From DATFVA01 sp963832715 (lineage in GTDB: Bacteria > Bacteroidota > Ignavibacteria > Ignavibacteriales > Ignavibacteriaceae), in assembly GCA_963832715.1 (NCBI GenBank), contig CAWHVB010000003.1, positions 416,832-480,831 of the forward strand: a stretch of DNA of 64,000 nt, in the 5' to 3' direction. Shown here one piece after another: positions 9,238-18,033 of this stretch; within the stretch, counting starts at the first letter, position 1, and each line of letters opens with the position of its first letter. The notes below the pieces were generated by a model. It was given only the letters and a program-made list of their open reading frames with translations, did not search any database and was not told the origin of the DNA. Both the position numbers and the translations under genes were made by a program.

Positions 9238-10587
9238 TTATTTTACTTTTCTTCCCAAAATAGACAAAAGATTTATGAAAGGAGAAAGAGGCGGAGTATA
9301 ATTATAATTAACTTCCGCAAGAAAGCCCGCCGGAGATTTCAATCTTATAAGAGCTGATACCAGATCCCCGTATCCGGATACTTCCCTTCCCCCAAGAAAT
9401 GCAGCACCAAGTATATTTTTATTCAATGCATGGTAAACGATCTTTCCAAAGACCTCCATACTTCCCGGCATTACTTTTACGAGATCGGGAGCCGAGGCCT
9501 GAACGCTCTTAAAAGGAATTGAATTCTGCTTCGCTTCTGCTTCAGTGATTCCGACCGAAAGCTGAAATTTGTTGAGGATCTTAACTGCAATATTCTTCAC
9601 TACTGTGTTCACGACCGCTGAGCCTCCGGCCGCATTCTCTCCGGCTATATGTGCAAAATCGTGCGCGACCGCAGCTACGGGGAAATAATCTGTTCTCCTG
9701 GTAACTTCATTTATTATCTCAATATTATCTCCGCAGGCAAAAATAGAAGGATCGGAAGTTTTAAGGTTTCTATCCACTTTGACCGCTCCGCGGGGTGTTA
9801 AATGGAGTCCGGCTTTTTCGGCAAGAATTGAATTGGGTAGAAAGCCGACTGCAGAGATTATGAGTTGAGGTTCTATGATCCTGCCGTCAAGGTTAATCGA
9901 TTTAATAAACCCTTTTTCAGTATTGACTGATAAATTATGGTAAGCTCCGTGAAATACGATACCTTCTTGTTTAAGAAGATCCCGTATCATACGCCTTATT
10001 TCAGGTTCCGTATAAGGCAGAGGGAGATTTTCCTTTTCAATTATAGTGACGTCTTTATTCAGCTTGTGAAAGGCATCGGCAGCTTCAAGTCCTATATATC
10101 CCGAACCGATAATGAGTACAGAGTCGATTTTTTTAGAAATAATATAACCGGTTATATTATTTAAGTCGGCTATACTCTTAAGTGTAAATAGGTTGGGAAT
10201 GAATTCCGGAAAACCCTGAATTTTTTTGGGGACTGCACCGGTAGCAAGCACCAGGGAATCATAACTCTCTTCAAATTCTTTACGTGATTTAAGGTTCCTT
10301 ATACTTAATACTTTGCGGGTTCTGTCAATGCTGGTAACTTCACAAGATGTATAGGCCTTGACACCTTTCGATTTCCGGAACTCTTCAGGAGTATAAGTTA
10401 TTATGTCTTCATACCGGGGGATATCACCGGAAAGTACGTAAGGGATTTCGCAAGTGCCGGTAGAAATAAACTCACCGGATTCAAACATTAATACTTCAGC
10501 ATCGGGGCTGATCCTTTTAGCTTTTGCAGCCGCGGCAGGACCTGCAGCATTTCCTCCGACGACGATTATTTTTGCAGGCTTAAACAC
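9238..10587 (-). CDS. FAD/NAD(P)-dependent disulfide reductase, CoA-disulfide reductase/NADH oxidase-like
   Basis: 449 aa. FAD-binding GGNAAGPAAAAKA near residue 12, a second dinucleotide fold with IGSGYIGLEAADA (about 157-170), and the FAD-contacting FACGDNIEI segment (about 287). The redox-active site region reads STGTCEIPY, with a single Cys as in CoA-disulfide reductases and NADH oxidases, where that Cys cycles through a sulfenate or mixed disulfide. A C-terminal dimerisation domain follows. Start is GTG at 10587, six bases after der ends. Substrate (CoA disulfide, polysulfide, oxygen) cannot be told from sequence. Confidence 0.85.
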   Translation of the reverse strand: MFKPAKIIVVGGNAAGPAAAAKAKRISPDAEVLMFESGEFISTGTCEIPYVLSGDIPRYEDIITYTPEEFRKSKGVKAYTSCEVTSIDRTRKVLSIRNLKSRKEFEESYDSLVLATGAVPKKIQGFPEFIPNLFTLKSIADLNNITGYIISKKIDSVLIIGSGYIGLEAADAFHKLNKDVTIIEKENLPLPYTEPEIRRMIRDLLKQEGIVFHGAYHNLSVNTEKGFIKSINLDGRIIEPQLIISAVGFLPNSILAEKAGLHLTPRGAVKVDRNLKTSDPSIFACGDNIEIINEVTRRTDYFPVAAVAHDFAHIAGENAAGGSAVVNTVVKNIAVKILNKFQLSVGITEAEAKQNSIPFKSVQASAPDLVKVMPGSMEVFGKIVYHALNKNILGAAFLGGREVSGYGDLVSALIRLKSPAGFLAEVNYNYTPPLSPFINLLSILGRKVK

Positions 10588-10593
10588 TTCAAT

Positions 10594-11904
10594 TTATTTA
10601 TTCTTAAAACTCAAAGTAAAAGGGACGCCGTTAAACCCAAAGATCTCGCGGATCTTATTTTCAAGGAATCTTTTATAATGATCGGGGATATCTTTAGGAT
10701 AATTTGAAAAGAAAAGGAAGACAGGGTAATTATCCCCTACCTGTGTTATGTATTTTATTTTAACCTCTCTGCCTGTATGAGTAGACGGAGGAGGATTCTT
10801 TTCAATTTCGGCGAGCAGCTTTTCATTCAATTCGCTGGTAGGGATCTTCTTTTTCCTTTCAGCATTTACTTCTTTTACAAGTTCTATAAGTTTATAGATT
10901 CTCTGCTTTGTTAAGGCTGAGATAAAAATGACGGGAAAATAACTCGTCCGGCCAAGCTTATCTTTTATCGTAAGTTCAAACTGCCTTGAAGTATTTGTAT
11001 CCTTTTCAACCAGGTCCCACTTATTAACTGCAATTACTATTCCCTTTCTCCAGCGGACAGCTTCATCGATTATTTTCTGATCCTGTTTATCAAGGCCTAC
11101 ACTTGCATCAATCATAACGACTGCAACGTCACACTCACCTATTGACTTTAAGGTACGAATCATAGAAAAGAATTCAATACTTTCATCAATACGTTTCTTT
11201 TTTCTGAGTCCTGAAGTATCCACAAGGATTATTTCTTCGCCATAATACTTCAGGACAGAATCAACGCTGTCCCTTGTGGTACCCGGAATATCGGTTACGA
11301 TGCTCCTGTCATATCCAAGCAGTGCATTTGTAAGTGATGATTTACCTACATTCGGACGGCCGACAACAGCAACTTTCATCCGGGGATCCACAGATTCATT
11401 ATCAGTATCGGGGAAATCACCCGTCAGGTCATCCAGGAAATCACCAATTTTTCTTCCGACTATAGCAGACACATCATATATAATATCGACTCCGAACCTG
11501 TAAAATTCTGCTGCCATAGGTTCATATTTCTCCGAGTCCACTTTATTAGCAAGAAGGAAATATTTCTTACCGGAATTGCGGAGTATCCTGGCGATCTCTT
11601 CATCAACGGGGGTTATCCCGGCTCTCACATCTACAAGGAATATTATCGCATCGGCCTGGTTTATTGCAATCTCAACCTGTTCACGGATAGCTCTTTCGAA
11701 CAGATCAGTGGAATCAGGGACATAGCCGCCGGTATCCATAAGTTCAAATTTCTTCCCGGCCCATTCAACCTCACCGTAATTCCTGTCGCGGGTTACCCCG
11801 CTTACGTCATCTACAATGGCTTCCCTTCTTCCCACGAGTCTGTTAAAAAGGGTTGATTTTCCTACGTTTGGCCGTCCTACAATTACAACAATCGGTATTT
11901 TCAT
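10594..11904 (-). CDS. der: Ribosome-assembly GTPase Der (EngA)
   Basis: 436 aa with the tandem GTPase layout unique to Der. The first domain has GRPNVGKS at residues 10-17 and NKVD; the second repeats GRPNVGKS near 182, then DTSG and NKWD. A KH-like C-terminal domain follows (about 355-436). Der acts in 50S subunit maturation. It heads the der-reductase-upp-TPR gene row. The only sequence upstream on this side is the tandem-repeat tract. Confidence 0.97.
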   Translation of the reverse strand: MKIPIVVIVGRPNVGKSTLFNRLVGRREAIVDDVSGVTRDRNYGEVEWAGKKFELMDTGGYVPDSTDLFERAIREQVEIAINQADAIIFLVDVRAGITPVDEEIARILRNSGKKYFLLANKVDSEKYEPMAAEFYRFGVDIIYDVSAIVGRKIGDFLDDLTGDFPDTDNESVDPRMKVAVVGRPNVGKSSLTNALLGYDRSIVTDIPGTTRDSVDSVLKYYGEEIILVDTSGLRKKKRIDESIEFFSMIRTLKSIGECDVAVVMIDASVGLDKQDQKIIDEAVRWRKGIVIAVNKWDLVEKDTNTSRQFELTIKDKLGRTSYFPVIFISALTKQRIYKLIELVKEVNAERKKKIPTSELNEKLLAEIEKNPPPSTHTGREVKIKYITQVGDNYPVFLFFSNYPKDIPDHYKRFLENKIREIFGFNGVPFTLSFKNK

Positions 11905-11969
11905 ATATAAAGTTCAATAATTAGTGGGTTAAAATATAAAACTGTTCGCATTAGCATCAAAGGAAGAAA

Positions 11970-12242
11970 GGGTGAAAGATTGAATGGGTGAATGGGTGAA
12001 TGGGTGATTGGGTGATTGAGTGAATGGTGATTGGCTGAATGGCTGAATGGGTGAATGGGTGATTGGGTGAATGGGTGATTGGCTGAATGGGTGAATGGGT
12101 GAATGGGTGAATGGGTGAATGATAAATGATTGATTGGGTGAATGGGTGATTGAGTGAATGGGTGAATGGTGATTGGATGATTGGGTGATTGGGTGATTGG
12201 GTGATTGGCTGAATGAGTGAATGAGTGAATGGGTGAATGGGT
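11970..12242 (+). repeat. Tandem 8-bp repeat tract, left part
   Basis: About 30 near-identical octamers of the form GTGAATGG or GTGATTGG (consensus [G/C/A]TGA[A/T]TG[G/A]). Some copies are one base short, and one longer insert reads GATAAATGATTGATTGG. The minus strand is open only because the motif lacks stop codons in that direction, giving spurious HPFTHSP-like proteins. The tract lies between der and a DUF5683-like gene and continues at 13495 after an IS insertion. Looks like a variable-number tandem repeat. Confidence 0.95.
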
Positions 12243-12317
12243 ATAGTGAACCCCAAAAACTGGACAAAAATTTAAGGTGGAAAAATCTTAAATTTATATA
12301 AGCCAAAGGAGGCTAAA

Positions 12318-12608
12318 ATGTCCACCAAGAGAAAAAATTACAGCAGCGAACTAAAAGCAAAAATTGCACTAGAGGCAGTCAAGGGATTCACCAGTATAAA
12401 CGAAATTGCAAAAGAGTACAGAGTCCACCCAAATCAGATAAGTCTATGGAAGAAACAGTTGCTTGAGATACTTCCTTCTGTGTTTGATAATCCGAGGGGA
12501 CCAAAAACTGATGGGAGCTCAGAGTTGATTGATCAGCTCTACCGGCAGATAGGAAAACTTCAGGTAGAGGTTGAATGGTTAAAAAAAAAGTACGAGCCAT
12601 TCAGTTGA
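12318..12608 (+). CDS. IS3-family transposase OrfA (helix-turn-helix)
   Basis: 96 aa. KAKIALEAVKGFTSINEIAKEYRVHPNQISLWKKQ contains the DNA-binding helix-turn-helix of IS3/IS911 OrfA, followed by a leucine-zipper-like helix (ELIDQLYRQIGKLQVEVEWLKKK). A purine-rich AAAGGAGG precedes the ATG. The frame ends at 12608, just past a run of nine A (12581-12589) where the OrfB frame takes over. Confidence 0.93.
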   Translation: MSTKRKNYSSELKAKIALEAVKGFTSINEIAKEYRVHPNQISLWKKQLLEILPSVFDNPRGPKTDGSSELIDQLYRQIGKLQVEVEWLKKKYEPFS

Positions 12609-12669
12609 AGATCTCAAAAGACTCATAGAACCCGGAGATGATTTCCTCAGTATAACTGAGCAATGTTCT

Positions 12670-13425
12670 TTGATAGAATTACCACGTTCGAGTTATTACT
12701 TTGATCCGTTAGGCATAACGGACGAAGATCTCGAAATAATGAAACGGATGGATAAAATATATACAACCTGGCCTTTTTACGGTTACAGAAAAATAACCCA
12801 GGAGTTAAGGAATAACGGTAAAGTCATTAACCATAAACGGATACTAAGATTGATGCAAGTAATGGGAATACAAGCACTTACACCGAAAATGAATCTGAGC
12901 AAACCAAACAAGGATCACCTGATATTTCCGTATCTGCTAAGAAATGTAAGCATAACAAAAACCAATCAGGTATGGAGTACAGATATAACATATATCCCGC
13001 TCTACAGAAGCTTTGCCTATCTTGTTGCAGTAATGGACTGGTTTAGTAAATATGTTCTGTCCTGGGAAATATCTAACAGCCTTGATGTCCATTTCTGTCT
13101 TAGCGCTCTGGATAAAGCATTGCGTTCAGGTAAGCCGGAAATATTTAATACCGACCAGGGCAGTCAGTTTACCAGTCTTAGTTTTGTCAATAAAGTCCTG
13201 GACAATAATGTAAGACTAAGTATGGATTCCAAAGGCAGAGCTTTAGATAATATTTTCATTGAACGTTTATGGAGAAGTTTAAAATATGAAGATATTTATT
13301 TAAAGGAATATCGAAATTATCAGGAATTATTTGAGGGATTAAATAATTATTTCTATTTTTATAACAATAAAAGAACACATCAGTCATTAGGCTATAAAAC
13401 TCCGGCTGAAGTATTCTTAAAATAA
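12670..13425 (+). CDS. IS3-family transposase OrfB (DDE integrase core)
   Basis: The catalytic DDE triad is present: Asp in WSTDITYIPL, Asp in NTDQGSQF, Glu in FIERLWRSLK. A HTH_21-like region (ITDEDLEIMKRMDKIYTTWPFYGYRKI) comes first. Family similarity extends upstream in this frame as far as 12583 (VEDLKRLIEPG, then LPRSSYY), so the protein is likely made as an OrfAB fusion. OrfB is +1 relative to OrfA, so fusion would need loss of one A, or gain of two, at the A9 tract. The first usable start inside OrfB alone is TTG 12670. Confidence 0.92.
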   Translation: MIELPRSSYYFDPLGITDEDLEIMKRMDKIYTTWPFYGYRKITQELRNNGKVINHKRILRLMQVMGIQALTPKMNLSKPNKDHLIFPYLLRNVSITKTNQVWSTDITYIPLYRSFAYLVAVMDWFSKYVLSWEISNSLDVHFCLSALDKALRSGKPEIFNTDQGSQFTSLSFVNKVLDNNVRLSMDSKGRALDNIFIERLWRSLKYEDIYLKEYRNYQELFEGLNNYFYFYNNKRTHQSLGYKTPAEVFLK

Positions 13426-13494
13426 CATGGTAAGTACTTAATTCATCCACCTTAAATTAAGGAAAAACCTGTCTAGCTGAAGGGGTTCACCATA

Positions 13495-13756
13495 GGGTGA
13501 TTGGGTGATTGGGTGATTGGGTGATTGGTGATTGGATGATTGGATGATTGGGTGATTGGGTGAATGAGTGAATGAGTGAATGAGTGAATGAGTGAATGAG
13601 TGAATGGGTGAATGGGTGATTGGCTGAATGATAAATGATTGATTGGGTGATTGGGTGATTGATTGATTGGGTGATTGGGTGATTGGGTGATTGGGTGAAT
13701 GATAAATGATTGATTGGGTGATTGGGTGATTGGCTGAATGGGTAAATGATTAGATG
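13495..13756 (+). repeat. Tandem 8-bp repeat tract, right part
   Basis: Same octamers as the left part, including two more copies of the GATAAATGATTGATTGG variant. The tract ends near a small GC-rich inverted repeat CCTGCC-AGATA-GGCGGG at 13757-13773. The intervening stretch to 13872 shows no gene. Confidence 0.93.
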
Positions 13757-13872
13757 CCTGCCAGATAGGCGGGTAAATGGGTAAAAATTGCAAGACAGGC
13801 GGAGTATTTGGAATAAAAATATACCCGGGACAAAATGTCGGTGTAACAGGTCGAGATGTTAGATCCAGAAAC

Positions 13873-14786
13873 TCAGAAACTGAATTTGAAGTTAAGCGTC
13901 GGGACGAGCTCCATATAGTCAGCATACTGCTTGTTTTCGACAGTAATCTTTGCCGCGAGTTCTTTATTATAGACTGAGGTACTCCAATATGCATCAATAG
14001 CACTAAGGAAGTGGTTGAGATATATACCGATAACTGCTTTAGATGCTGTATTAAAATAATCATTCGCAGTAGCTCTCATTCCGGTATACTGAAGAAACAT
14101 GGGCGAAACATTGAATCCAAGGGAGGGGGTATAATCTGCCCAGCCAGCCCTGAACTGGTGATACTTTCCTATCATTTCATAATACTGCTGTTCAGGATAA
14201 TAAGCGAGCTGGTGAGAAAGTTCGGAATGCTGAACTTCCACGGCATGGATATCATCAAAATTCACTCTCTGCCATGGTGGTAAAATTGGGTCGAATTATC
14301 AATGTGAATATTACTCCCGTAGGTCTGATTCAACCATTGTGCGTAGCGTACGACACTCCAGCCTGAGTTATCGGAAACATTATCAGCAAAGTTCTGGAAA
14401 TCATCCGTAGCTTTTATTCCTTTATTATTATAGATCACTGCGGCAGTAACAACAGCTGCTTCAACGACTACAAATATTCCTGCCTTCAAGTATCTTTCTG
14501 CATAAAATTCACCTGAACCCGGCAGTATTAATGAAAATAAAGCGCCGAGCCAGGGAGATTTTTTGTCCTCAATCTGCGGATTAAGCTGGATATGATTAAT
14601 TTCCTTTCCAACTTCATCAAACGATAATTTGCTATCGAAATTCAGGTTCCCGGTAAAGCTTATCCCGGGGTCATTTAATCCTTTGATAGAAAAACCGGGA
14701 TGCATAGATTCTTTTTCAGTCTGAGCAGATAAGAATCCTGTAGTTAAGAAAACGAATAACAATAAAAGAAAATTTCTTTTTAACAT
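13873..14786 (-). CDS. Exported DUF5683-like protein, frameshifted as given
   Basis: Start ATG 14786 has AGGA upstream and gives a signal peptide MLKRNFLLLLFVFLTTGFLSA. The middle holds the pattern SPWLGALFSLILPGSGEFYA plus a hydrophobic helix (GIFVVVEAAVVTAAVIY), which I associate with DUF5683-type proteins of Bacteroidota. The frame breaks near 14285: frame one ends at 14262 after FYHHGRE, while the adjoining frame continues ILPPWQRVNFDDIHAVE and runs to a stop at 13873. Adding one base gives 304 codons. Function unknown; envelope location is inferred. It lies 24 bp downstream of the peptidase-propeller-barrel gene. Confidence 0.65.
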
Positions 14787-14809
14787 AACATCCTCATATT
14801 TTTTTTCGG

Positions 14810-17800
14810 TCAAAAATCGAATCCGAATAATATTCCACCGTAAAATCTCCATTCTTTTCCATAAGTAATCGTTTCATTATTCACTTCTCTTGTAACCTTA
14901 TCGAATCCGTATGATGCATTAACAAACAAGTTTGTCGGGAACAGGTAGTAAGAATTCATCTGCACTCTAAGTTCCACGCCGGCACCTTTTTTAAATGTAT
15001 CAAGTGAAGGTATTTTGCCATTCCATGCATTCCCCAGGTCGCCATAGAAAGCAAGGAACATTTTATCAAGATAAATATGACCAATCCTTGTATCAATTTC
15101 CCTGAAAAGCGGGAAGCGGTAGGTAAGGTTCAGCCAGCCTATTTCATTACCGCTGATAGCATAAAAAGGATAAGCTTTCATACCTGAGAGTCCCCCCAGG
15201 AAAAAGTCGAAAAAGTCGGGAACCTGCGGACCAAGAATTGAACCCGCCCTGATCTGAGCTGTGAGAGTATGAGCCTTAAACGGCAGAGGGAAGTGCAATT
15301 TTGTATTAAGTTCAACTTTATGAAAATCATAATCGTTATACTTTGGTTTCAGTACACCATCTTCAACCGTATACTCTCCATCCGAATTAAACTTATCAAA
15401 TTCGTAATCATACTGCAGCTTAAATTCTGCTCCGACAGGATTTATCTCCATATCACGGGATGGAAGTATCAGATCAAAATCATACGTGAACCTGAGATCC
15501 CTGCCGATAAAATATTCGTCATTTGTAGTAGGATATAATATTGAAGAATTCGGGAAAATAAAACTATTAAGAGTTGCGGTATACCTGCTCCAGACGAACC
15601 TGAACTCAACGTTCTGGTTCCTTGAAAAGATCCGGTGTTTGGCTGCCAGGTCAACTTCGAATAAGTTATATGCTATATCCGTATTTACAATATCATCATA
15701 ATGGACAGTACCATCGGGCAGCGTATCAACCCCGAAGAAAATGTCAGCATCGGATTTACGGCTTATATTATAAAGTTCCAGGGATAATTCAGGTTTGATG
15801 CCGAGGTTAAAAAGCAAAGGCAGCTTATTCCTGTACTCAAATATCAGGAAAAGATCCCTTTCAAACCTTGCATTGATCGAACCTCCTGCAAACAAAGAAT
15901 AACGGTTGAGCATATCGCTTGAGGAGACATATACACCGGGCTTAAATTTTTCAATGAAGGTATTCCCGGTATTATAATTATCGAACCTGATGAACGGGAA
16001 AAATGTTAGTCTTGAAAAAGCGCCGCCGTATTTTTCTTCTTTATAATCAGGAACCTCGAAGTCATTATAATTTCTGAGTTTTTCCAGGTCAAATTTTGCA
16101 AGGTCGCCTTTCGGCTGGTCTTTTCCAATAGGAGGATTATCAATCCAGACATACTGATCCTGAGGTTCAACTTTAGACTGTTCTTCCGGAGTAATCTTAA
16201 ATATTTTATATCCGCCGGCAGTATAACCGGAATAAAGGATAGTGCCATCATCAGAGACAGACGGCATAAAAGCACCGCCGAGCACATTGGTAAGCCTGGT
16301 TTTTTCGCCTGTTGCTGGATTATAACGGTAGATATTAAAGATGCCTGTTTCATCAGAAGAATAGATCAGGCTGCCGTCCGATGCGAATTCAGGATTCCTC
16401 TCATCACCGGGAGTGGCAATAATATCCTTATAATTACTCGCATTTGTATCCACACGGGCTATATCCCTGCCGTGGGTATAGGAGTAATCAAATACTACAT
16501 ATGAATCATCATTTGAGAATTTAGGGTTATAAACCTGCTCGCCGTTTTCAAAAAAGGTAAGTCTTTTGAAATTTTTACCGTCTATGTCCACGATACCAAG
16601 GTTTGTGGTTCCGTCTTTTTGAAAGAGGAACGCTATCTTTTTACCATCATGGGAAACGCAGGGCTGATTCGCCCTAAGGTCGTATGTAAGACGTGTTTCT
16701 TTATCCTTATCAATATCATACAGATAAAGATCGTGGACATTGTACCAATTGGGATTATCGTCAGTCAGCTTAGCATATATCAATTTATTTTCATTTCCAA
16801 CCCAGCCCATTGTAGATCTTACCCCCCCTACAAGCTCTTTCTCCTCTCCTGTTGTCATATCGTGAAGATAAATACCTGCCGGAGAAAAGTAGTCGGATGA
16901 TTTATTAGAGATATACACATATTTTTTGCCGTCCTTCGAGAAAGTCGGATAGAAGTTTCCGAATCCCTCTTTATCCATCAAATCACCTTCCACGAGATTA
17001 TTCATAACGCCGTCAGATCTCTTTTTATAATCGGCGGTAAGATAATCCTTCCATTCATTATAGATTTCATCCCCGTCTTTTCCCAGGACATCTTTGAATG
17101 CAGCATCGATTGTAAAATTAGTGAGCTTACCAAGGGCGCGGGTAATTTCCTTAAGCTTCTCCTCACCATACTGCTGAGAAATATAGCGGGTAAGTGCAAA
17201 CCCGGCATTATAAACAGACTCATTTCCAAGGCTCGTTTTTCCGAACTCACCCATTTCATTCCAGGTAAGCATATTTCCGTTAAGAGCATATTCGCGCAGG
17301 ATCATGTCCCTGTGAGTATCCCACTGGTCATAATTAAATTCTTTTCTCATATACTGTGCAGTGCCCTCGGCAAACCATGCCGGCATATTAACTGAAGAAA
17401 GCGGATAGGAGACTATAACATTCGGATAACCGTAAAGGATATCCGGTCTTCTCTCGTCCTCATAATTCAAAACCTGGAGGAAGACCGCAGGAATGCTGCG
17501 GGACATTTTCATCGATGACTGTATCTGAACCATGTGGGTAAACTCGTGAGAGATAACATTGCGCAGCCAGTTGTGAGCGCCCCGCAGATCAAAATCGAGT
17601 GCACTGGTCCATATCTCAATCTTATTATCGAAGAAATAAGTTGCGCCGTTCGAATAATCATCGATATCTTTTATTACGAAATGAACTGTTCCGGGTTCGT
17701 AATCGTAAAGTGAAGTAATAGGTCCCCAGACTTCATCAGCAATCTTACAGACGACCCGTGCGGTCCTTTCAGCACCTTCGTGGAAATGGACCTGTACGTG

Positions 17801-17911
17801 TTTTCCTTTAATAGTATACCAGTTCAGTTCGGGGTGGAACTCAGTAAACTGTGCAAAAGCCGTTGAATAACAAACCAGGAATGTAAAAATAAAAGAAAAA
17901 AATATTTTCAT
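14810..17911 (-). CDS. Peptidase-MA-like / beta-propeller / outer-membrane barrel protein
   Basis: 1033 aa with signal peptide (MKIFFSFIFTFLVCYSTAFA). Residues ~30-290 form a gluzincin-like domain: HEFTH with His122, Glu123, His126, and Glu182 in WFAEGTAQY as third ligand, so the metallopeptidase site looks intact. Residues ~310-590 carry TolB/WD40-like propeller blades (FYPTFSKDGKKYVYIS, QPCVSHDGKKIAFL, NPEFASDGSLIYSS, MPSVSDDGTILYS). Residues ~640-1033 are beta-strand rich and end in Phe (GILFGFDF), as in outer-membrane barrels of the BamA/surface-antigen type. A protease and propeller anchored by its own barrel is the inferred architecture. Role unknown. Confidence 0.8.
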   Translation of the reverse strand: MKIFFSFIFTFLVCYSTAFAQFTEFHPELNWYTIKGKHVQVHFHEGAERTARVVCKIADEVWGPITSLYDYEPGTVHFVIKDIDDYSNGATYFFDNKIEIWTSALDFDLRGAHNWLRNVISHEFTHMVQIQSSMKMSRSIPAVFLQVLNYEDERRPDILYGYPNVIVSYPLSSVNMPAWFAEGTAQYMRKEFNYDQWDTHRDMILREYALNGNMLTWNEMGEFGKTSLGNESVYNAGFALTRYISQQYGEEKLKEITRALGKLTNFTIDAAFKDVLGKDGDEIYNEWKDYLTADYKKRSDGVMNNLVEGDLMDKEGFGNFYPTFSKDGKKYVYISNKSSDYFSPAGIYLHDMTTGEEKELVGGVRSTMGWVGNENKLIYAKLTDDNPNWYNVHDLYLYDIDKDKETRLTYDLRANQPCVSHDGKKIAFLFQKDGTTNLGIVDIDGKNFKRLTFFENGEQVYNPKFSNDDSYVVFDYSYTHGRDIARVDTNASNYKDIIATPGDERNPEFASDGSLIYSSDETGIFNIYRYNPATGEKTRLTNVLGGAFMPSVSDDGTILYSGYTAGGYKIFKITPEEQSKVEPQDQYVWIDNPPIGKDQPKGDLAKFDLEKLRNYNDFEVPDYKEEKYGGAFSRLTFFPFIRFDNYNTGNTFIEKFKPGVYVSSSDMLNRYSLFAGGSINARFERDLFLIFEYRNKLPLLFNLGIKPELSLELYNISRKSDADIFFGVDTLPDGTVHYDDIVNTDIAYNLFEVDLAAKHRIFSRNQNVEFRFVWSRYTATLNSFIFPNSSILYPTTNDEYFIGRDLRFTYDFDLILPSRDMEINPVGAEFKLQYDYEFDKFNSDGEYTVEDGVLKPKYNDYDFHKVELNTKLHFPLPFKAHTLTAQIRAGSILGPQVPDFFDFFLGGLSGMKAYPFYAISGNEIGWLNLTYRFPLFREIDTRIGHIYLDKMFLAFYGDLGNAWNGKIPSLDTFKKGAGVELRVQMNSYYLFPTNLFVNASYGFDKVTREVNNETITYGKEWRFYGGILFGFDF

Positions 17912-18033
17912 ATAGAGTTTAATTCGTTTTGGGATAGACGAACAGAATAAACTGCATTACTCACATCGGGATAGTTGATGAGTTATGTAGACGTTTCTCA
18001 GATCTAATCCTCAAAGTTGAAGAGTTGTTTTTT

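Larger units (their letters stand above)
12246..13491 (+). mobile_element. IS3-family insertion sequence inserted in the tandem repeat
   Basis: 1246 bp. Ends are inverted: GTGAACCCC on the left and GGGGTTCAC on the right, with further matches inside (ACTGGACA / CTAGACA and TTTAAGGTGGA on both sides). The element is flanked by ATA on each side (12243-12245 and 13492-13494), a 3-bp target duplication as expected for IS3. It carries orfA and orfB of an IS3 transposase. The flanks on both sides are the same octamer repeat, so the insertion split one tract. Confidence 0.92.

Noticed and set aside
11929..12306. Open frames coding HPFTHSP-like low-complexity proteins in the octamer tract
   Set aside because: They exist only because the repeat has no stops on the minus strand; no start region or ribosome site supports them.
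11970..13756. CRISPR array
   Set aside because: Units are contiguous 8-mers with no unique spacers and no cas genes.
13473..14063. 196-codon minus-strand frame across the right repeat and the DUF5683-like gene
   Set aside because: Low-complexity continuation of the repeat, overlapping a better gene frame.
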